9,993 nt of DNA from contig JACMMM010000058.1 of assembly GCA_014379065.1 (NCBI GenBank), positions 1 through 9,993 of the forward strand, given 5' to 3'. Source of the stretch: Saprospiraceae bacterium (lineage in GTDB: Bacteria; Bacteroidota; Bacteroidia; Chitinophagales; Saprospiraceae). Below are positions 6,304-9,993 of this stretch, piece by piece. How positions within the stretch are numbered: the stretch's first letter is position 1; each line of letters begins with the position of its first letter. The position numbers were made by a program, and so were the translations under genes. The notes beneath the pieces were generated by a model. It had not been told where the DNA came from and did no database searches. It was given only the letters and a program-made list of their open reading frames with translations.

Positions 6304-8082
6304 TTATTGCTTCAAAAATCGCGCTGTCCATTGTTGCCTCCCATCGAACAAACGGAGCAGGTAAACTCCGGCAGGTATTGCTTCAATCGGTTGTTGCATT
6401 CGTTGAATCCCTTTTTCCAAAACAATATCATTCGACAAAATTATCCTTCCATCTGTATTGATCACTTCCAAAGTGCCTTGGAAAAAAGAGGGGATATCCA
6501 GGTCAAAAATCAAAGCGTCCCCTTTGACAGGGTTTGGGTTGACGCTCAATAGCTTGCTGTTTTTGCCCACAGTTACGGCCTTGATGGCCAAACGCTGCAC
6601 CCTGCCGTCAAAGTCAGTTTGGCTCAACCAATAGTAGTTAATACCCGCCATAGGTCGGGTGTCCAGCCATTCGTAAGTCCCTCCTGTGTTGCTTTCCAAA
6701 CTAGCAATCTCCTTAATCGTCTCGTATTGGGTGCCGTTGGCGGAGCGCTGGATCGAGAAATAATCGTTGTCTTTTTCGGACTGGGTAATCCATTTGAGTC
6801 TGACCTGTCGCTCGCTTTGCAACTGTGCCTCGAAAGAAAGAAGTTCCACTGGGGCGGGAGCAGGGTAGGCGTAGTTCATACATTCCCGGTCTTTTGTATT
6901 GATGGCATTGCAACAAATGGGGTTCATATTTTGGTCGGGGTAGTCGGTTTCGTTCAGGTGGTCCATGCGATATGAATGGGTTAGCTCGTGGGTCAGCATC
7001 TGCTCATAGTCCGTGCCGAACAAACAGGCGGCCGCTCCGTTGTTCACTATCACGAAACCGTAGATTGCATTGTCCCATGTCAGCCCATCGAATTGGTGCG
7101 TGGACGAGCTGGAGTAGCTGCCTCCAAAACCCATAGTTCCTACGCAGCCGCTGAGGTCGGGGATTTCGTTGCACGGATCTTCAAATATGATAAGCGCGCA
7201 TTGCGAGCCTCCGAGATTGGCATTGCAAAAAGAGATAAAATTGCCCTGATACGCAGAGCCGCCAATGCAGTTGGGGACATAGGATTTGCTTCCAGCATCA
7301 GAAGGGCTAATCCCAGTGTAATTGTCGTTCATGGCAGACAAAATGTTAGGGAACAAGGTGCCCCAATCCGTTGGGTTGCTGGTGTCGTCGTAGTAAACGG
7401 GTATCGCAGCGTCTTGCCAACGACTGAGGTTGGCACCTAAGGAAAAATCACAGCCTGTAGGAACCGCCCTGTCAAATGCTTTAATATCCTCCTTACGGAG
7501 CGAAGGACGCCCAATACGCCCATCCCAAACCATTTTAGGTGCGGCTGAAAATGCTCGCAAATATTGAAGAAAAACGTCCTGTTGCAATACCCCCAGTGGT
7601 TCGATGGGCAAACCGTCGGGCCTGTTCAATACTGCAATACCATTGCCTCCAAGAGGGATTAAAAACGCATCGTCCCCTTCCTGAAACTGCTTGAAAACAT
7701 AATAAGAAAGCATGACAGGTCGCCAGAAATCTCCATTTTGATGCAAAAAAAGCAGATAAGTTTTGCCTGTTTCTGGCTTAAAATCGCCAGCAATGTCAAT
7801 CTTGTAATCTCCAGTCAGGCGGGAAAAGGGGCGCAGGGAGAATATCGTGCCTGGCTGTAAAAGCCCCTTGATGCATTCAATGGATTCAAATTTAGTATCC
7901 ATGAAAGTGGTGCCGTTTTCGATTGTTTCGACGGGCCCAATAGCACGAGCCAGCACCACACATTCGCTGTAAGCAGTAGCCTCGCCCAAGTTCGCGAAAG
8001 GAATGATGGAAGTAGCAGAGAGGAGAATGGGAGCGAAAGTACCCGCCCATAGCAGGGCAAGGGTGGAAAGGTAGAAGCGCAT
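6304..8082 (-). CDS. Secreted metzincin-like zinc metalloprotease with T9SS type A sorting domain
   Basis: This 592-residue protein is probably an exported endopeptidase. Residues 1 to about 23 form a signal peptide (MRFYLSTLALLWAG, ending near LLSAT). Residues 30-180 are a beta-rich N-terminal region I cannot assign. The catalytic region (about 210-405) contains HELTHSYRMDH at 365-375, which fits HExxHxxxxxH with zinc ligands H365, H369 and H375 and catalytic E366; ECMNYAYP, with M402 27 residues later, is a plausible Met-turn. The usual glycine of HExxHxxGxxH is replaced by R372. At least eight cysteines lie in this region, suggesting disulfides. Residues 411-505 are an FnIII-like domain (VELLSFEAQ, VRLKWITQSEKDNDYFSIQRS), and 511-592 a type A T9SS signal (NPNPVKG, LEVINTDGR, IPAGVYLLRL). 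The start is chosen for the signal peptide. The matrixin/M10-like subfamily is likely but not certain; the substrate is unknown. Confidence 0.88.
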   Translation of the reverse strand: MRFYLSTLALLWAGTFAPILLSATSIIPFANLGEATAYSECVVLARAIGPVETIENGTTFMDTKFESIECIKGLLQPGTIFSLRPFSRLTGDYKIDIAGDFKPETGKTYLLFLHQNGDFWRPVMLSYYVFKQFQEGDDAFLIPLGGNGIAVLNRPDGLPIEPLGVLQQDVFLQYLRAFSAAPKMVWDGRIGRPSLRKEDIKAFDRAVPTGCDFSLGANLSRWQDAAIPVYYDDTSNPTDWGTLFPNILSAMNDNYTGISPSDAGSKSYVPNCIGGSAYQGNFISFCNANLGGSQCALIIFEDPCNEIPDLSGCVGTMGFGGSYSSSSTHQFDGLTWDNAIYGFVIVNNGAAACLFGTDYEQMLTHELTHSYRMDHLNETDYPDQNMNPICCNAINTKDRECMNYAYPAPAPVELLSFEAQLQSERQVRLKWITQSEKDNDYFSIQRSANGTQYETIKEIASLESNTGGTYEWLDTRPMAGINYYWLSQTDFDGRVQRLAIKAVTVGKNSKLLSVNPNPVKGDALIFDLDIPSFFQGTLEVINTDGRIILSNDIVLEKGIQRMQQPIEAIPAGVYLLRLFDGRQQWTARFLKQ

Positions 8083-8259
8083 GATTAAAAAGGTTTGAAA
8101 ATGAAAGATTATCCAGCTTTCGGGACAACAAGTTACGGGATTAAAACCAGAATTTTGCCAATGAGTTCAAGCAGGTCTTTTTACCGCTTATCCAAGGCGA
8201 GGCGTCGAGTCAAATGAGAATTTCAAAGCCTTGACTAGAAAGGTATAGATAGAAACATT

Positions 8260-8267
8260 TACTTTTG
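8260..8267 (+). promoter_or_regulatory. -7 element of the toxin-antitoxin/uvrC unit
   Basis: TACTTTTG matches the Bacteroidota -7 consensus TAnnTTTG exactly and ends 16 bases before the ATG of the DUF433 gene. Transcription would begin about 10 bases before the start codon, giving a very short leader. The nearest upstream TTG (8231-8233) is 26 bases from the element, too far for an ideal -33 box, so the upstream half is weak. I found no comparable element facing the protease gene in the divergent 8083-8283 gap. Confidence 0.45.
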
Positions 8268-8283
8268 TCCAAAATTTACCTGC

Positions 8284-8523
8284 ATGGCATACACTTGGCA
8301 AGAACGAATTGTGGCCGATCCAAAAATCATGTTTGGCAAACCGGTAATCAGAGGCACGCGCATTCCCGTAGAACTGATTTTGGAAAAATTGGCTGATGGC
8401 GAAAGCATGGAGCACATGCTCAAAGCCTATCCACGAATCACAGTAGAGGACATCAAGGCTTGTATTTCTTATGCACATCACAGCGTCAAAAATGACGTAG
8501 TTTATGCAGTTGCCTCCGCATGA
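8284..8523 (+). CDS. DUF433 family antitoxin
   Basis: This 79-residue protein matches the DUF433 family: the N-terminal WQERIVADPKIMFGKPVIRGTRIPVELIL is the family signature, followed by LADGESMEHMLKAYPRITVEDIKACISYA, which forms the helical, winged-helix-like remainder. The family is small, DNA-binding in type and commonly encoded just before a DUF5615 protein; together they are regarded as a type II toxin-antitoxin pair in which this member neutralises the toxin and probably represses its own promoter. The start fits because the conserved N-terminus begins within a few residues of it. Its last codons overlap the next gene by 4 bp (ATGA), suggesting translational coupling. The length is normal for the family. 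Confidence 0.88.
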   Translation: MAYTWQERIVADPKIMFGKPVIRGTRIPVELILEKLADGESMEHMLKAYPRITVEDIKACISYAHHSVKNDVVYAVASA

Positions 8524-8876
8524 CACTCGTAGCAGATGAAAGTGTTGACTTTACGATTGTAGAAAATCTGCGCGCACATGGCTTGGACATAGTAGCCATT
8601 GCAGAGCACTCACCTTCGATTGATGATGATGAAGTATTGGGCATCGCTGTCAACCTAAATGCGCCCCTCATTACAGAAGATAAGGATTTTGGCGAACTTG
8701 TATTTAGGCTTCGACTTCCCCATTGCGGCGTCATTTTGCTGCGGTTAGGGAAAATGCCGAGTGAGAAAAAAGGGGAAGTCGCAACTCGGGTAATTCTTTC
8801 CCACCTCGCAGAATTGCCCAATGCATTTTGCGTATTTGATGGCTTTATTTTGCGCGTAAGGCGCGCTAAAGTCTGA
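8520..8876 (+). CDS. DUF5615 PIN-like toxin
   Basis: This 118-residue protein belongs to the DUF5615 family of PIN-like nucleases. The conserved acidic positions are visible: D6 and E7 in the first strand (LVADESVD), D37/E38 before the VLGIA helix, and D54/D56 in LITEDKDFGEL, the most diagnostic motif. These would bind the metal ion for RNA cleavage. VILLRLG, followed later by the LSHL helix and the FDGFILRVRR end, completes the usual fold. Its start overlaps the DUF433 stop (ATGA at 8520-8523). No key acidic residue appears lost, so it is probably active; the RNA target is unknown. Actual toxicity is inferred from family and context. Confidence 0.87.
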   Translation: MTLVADESVDFTIVENLRAHGLDIVAIAEHSPSIDDDEVLGIAVNLNAPLITEDKDFGELVFRLRLPHCGVILLRLGKMPSEKKGEVATRVILSHLAELPNAFCVFDGFILRVRRAKV

Positions 8877-8887
8877 TTGCGCCTATT

Positions 8888-9993
8888 ATGACCAACGACG
8901 ATTTCAAAATCTTCTCTCCCAGTATCCCTACCGATCCCGGCATCTACCAATACATAGATGCAGAGGGGAAAATCCTCTATGTCGGTAAAGCAAAAAATCT
9001 GCGCAACCGCCTCGCTTCCTACTTTGGGGAGAAAAAATACCAGCTCGCCAAAACGAAGGTGCTGATCCGTCATTCCCACCACATTGAGTTTATGATCGTG
9101 GGAACGGAGCACGATGCGCTGCTGCTCGAAAACACCTTAATCAAGAAACACCAACCGCGCTACAACGTGATGTTGAAGGACGAGAAATCGCCACTTATCT
9201 ACATCTGCATCAAGCTGGAGCGGTTTCCCAGGGTGTTCCTCACGCGAAAGACCTTCAAAGACGGGTCTGTCTATTTCGGGCCGTATTTGCAGAAATTTCG
9301 AGTCGAGCAAATCGCGGAGTTGATTCGAAAACTCTTCCAACTCCGCACCTGTCAGTTGAACCTTTCTGTAGAGAACATCGCCAAAAACAAGTTCAAACCC
9401 TGTCTCGAATACCATATCAAAAACTGCGCAGCGCCCTGTGTCGCGCTCGAATCAGAAGAGTCCTACAACCGCAAAATCGAACAGATCAAAAATATCTTGA
9501 AAGGCAATTTTGCCGCCGTAAAAAACCATTTGAAAGAAGAAATGGCGCGGGCGGCGGAGGAAATGAAGTTTGAACAAGCCCACGCTTTGAAAGAAAAACT
9601 GGCCCTTTTTGAAGATTATCAAGGGAAAAGCACGGTGGTGAACCCCAACATCCATGACGTGGACGTGTTTGCCATCGCCGACGATGAGAAGGAGGCTTTT
9701 GTCAATTATCTCAAGGTGGTGAATGGCGCGATTATCCATACCTATACGCTCACGCTGACGAAGAACCTCGACGAAGACCGCGAGATGATGTTGGCTTTTG
9801 CGATTCAGTCCATGCGAGAACGATTCAATAGTATTACGAAAGAACTCATCGTCCCTTTTCATGTCGTGTTGCCTGAAAACGACTTGATTATCACCGTCCC
9901 CAAAATCGGCGACAAGAAAAAACTGCTCGAACTTTCCGAGAAAAACGTGCAATACCACCTGCTCCAAAAAAGGAAGCAGGCCATGAACGCCAC
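8888..9993 (+). CDS. uvrC: UvrC, excinuclease ABC subunit C (5' part, runs off window)
   Basis: The first 368 codons are present, about 60 percent of a usual UvrC of around 600 residues. UvrC makes both incisions around bulky DNA lesions together with UvrA and UvrB. The N-terminal GIY-YIG nuclease that makes the 3' cut is intact: PGIYQYI (G18, Y20), YVGKAKNLRNR (Y31, G33, R41), E81 in LLLENTLIKK and N93 in PRYNVML. Cysteines C155, C172, C180 and C184 (C-x7-C-x3-C at the end) match the positions that hold an iron-sulfur cluster in other UvrC proteins. Residues about 208-243 are the UVR motif for UvrB contact (EEMKFEQAHALKEKL). The C-terminal RNase H-like and HhH domains lie outside the window. 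The start follows the toxin stop by 11 bp with no clear Shine-Dalgarno, normal in this phylum. Confidence 0.96.
   Translation, partial: MTNDDFKIFSPSIPTDPGIYQYIDAEGKILYVGKAKNLRNRLASYFGEKKYQLAKTKVLIRHSHHIEFMIVGTEHDALLLENTLIKKHQPRYNVMLKDEKSPLIYICIKLERFPRVFLTRKTFKDGSVYFGPYLQKFRVEQIAELIRKLFQLRTCQLNLSVENIAKNKFKPCLEYHIKNCAAPCVALESEESYNRKIEQIKNILKGNFAAVKNHLKEEMARAAEEMKFEQAHALKEKLALFEDYQGKSTVVNPNIHDVDVFAIADDEKEAFVNYLKVVNGAIIHTYTLTLTKNLDEDREMMLAFAIQSMRERFNSITKELIVPFHVVLPENDLIITVPKIGDKKKLLELSEKNVQYHLLQKRKQAMNA

Noticed and set aside
8192..8236. Inverted repeat CAAGGC / GCCTTG in the divergent gap as an operator or terminator
   Set aside because: The arms are only 6 bases with about 30 bases between them, too weak to call a site.
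8486..9112. Minus-strand open frame of 208 codons across the toxin and the start of uvrC
   Set aside because: It opposes two clearly recognised genes and its translation shows no family features; it is a shadow.
9452..9967. Minus-strand open frame of 171 codons opposite uvrC
   Set aside because: Its translation is rich in F, H and V, as expected from the reverse of K/E-rich UvrC codons, and it carries no motif of its own.

Overview
The window looks like a chromosomal piece from a Bacteroidota bacterium, most likely of the Saprospiria/Chitinophagia type. The evidence is two large secreted proteins carrying the two C-terminal signals of the type IX secretion system (T9SS types A and B), two exact matches to the Bacteroidota -7 promoter element TAnnTTTG, and start codons without clear Shine-Dalgarno sequences.

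Left and centre (87-8082, minus strand): two exported proteins lie head to tail, read from right to left. The first (8082 to 6304) is a 592-residue metzincin-like zinc protease with a signal peptide, an HExxHxxxxxH site, a probable Met-turn, a fibronectin-III-like domain and a type A T9SS signal. After 103 bp comes a 2037-residue giant surface protein (6200 to 87). It has a signal peptide, a PKD/Ig-like domain apparently split by a jelly-roll carbohydrate-binding-like domain, 18 tandem Ig-like repeats of about 84 residues that each contain a cysteine pair and a core tryptophan, one SprB-type repeat, a final PKD-like segment and a type B T9SS (CHU_C/gliding motility) signal. A good -7 element just upstream of the giant gene suggests it has its own promoter. 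Both products should leave the cell through T9SS: one as a protease, the other as a long disulfide-stabilised adhesin-like stalk.

Right (8284-9993, plus strand): a compact type II toxin-antitoxin-like pair (DUF433 antitoxin, DUF5615 PIN-like toxin; 4-bp overlap) is followed after 11 bp by the start of uvrC, which runs off the window. The three genes look like one transcription unit, with a TAnnTTTG element 16 bp before the first start codon. The 201-bp gap at 8083-8283 is a divergent promoter region.

Most other open frames are antisense shadows of the repeat gene or of uvrC. I see no RNA genes, insertion sequences or CRISPR arrays. The points most worth a second look are the mosaic structure of the Ig array, a perfect 12-bp-arm palindrome inside its shortest repeat, the dense D-S/T-hydrophobic O-glycosylation-type motifs, the split N-terminal domain, and the toxin-antitoxin pair placed directly in front of uvrC.
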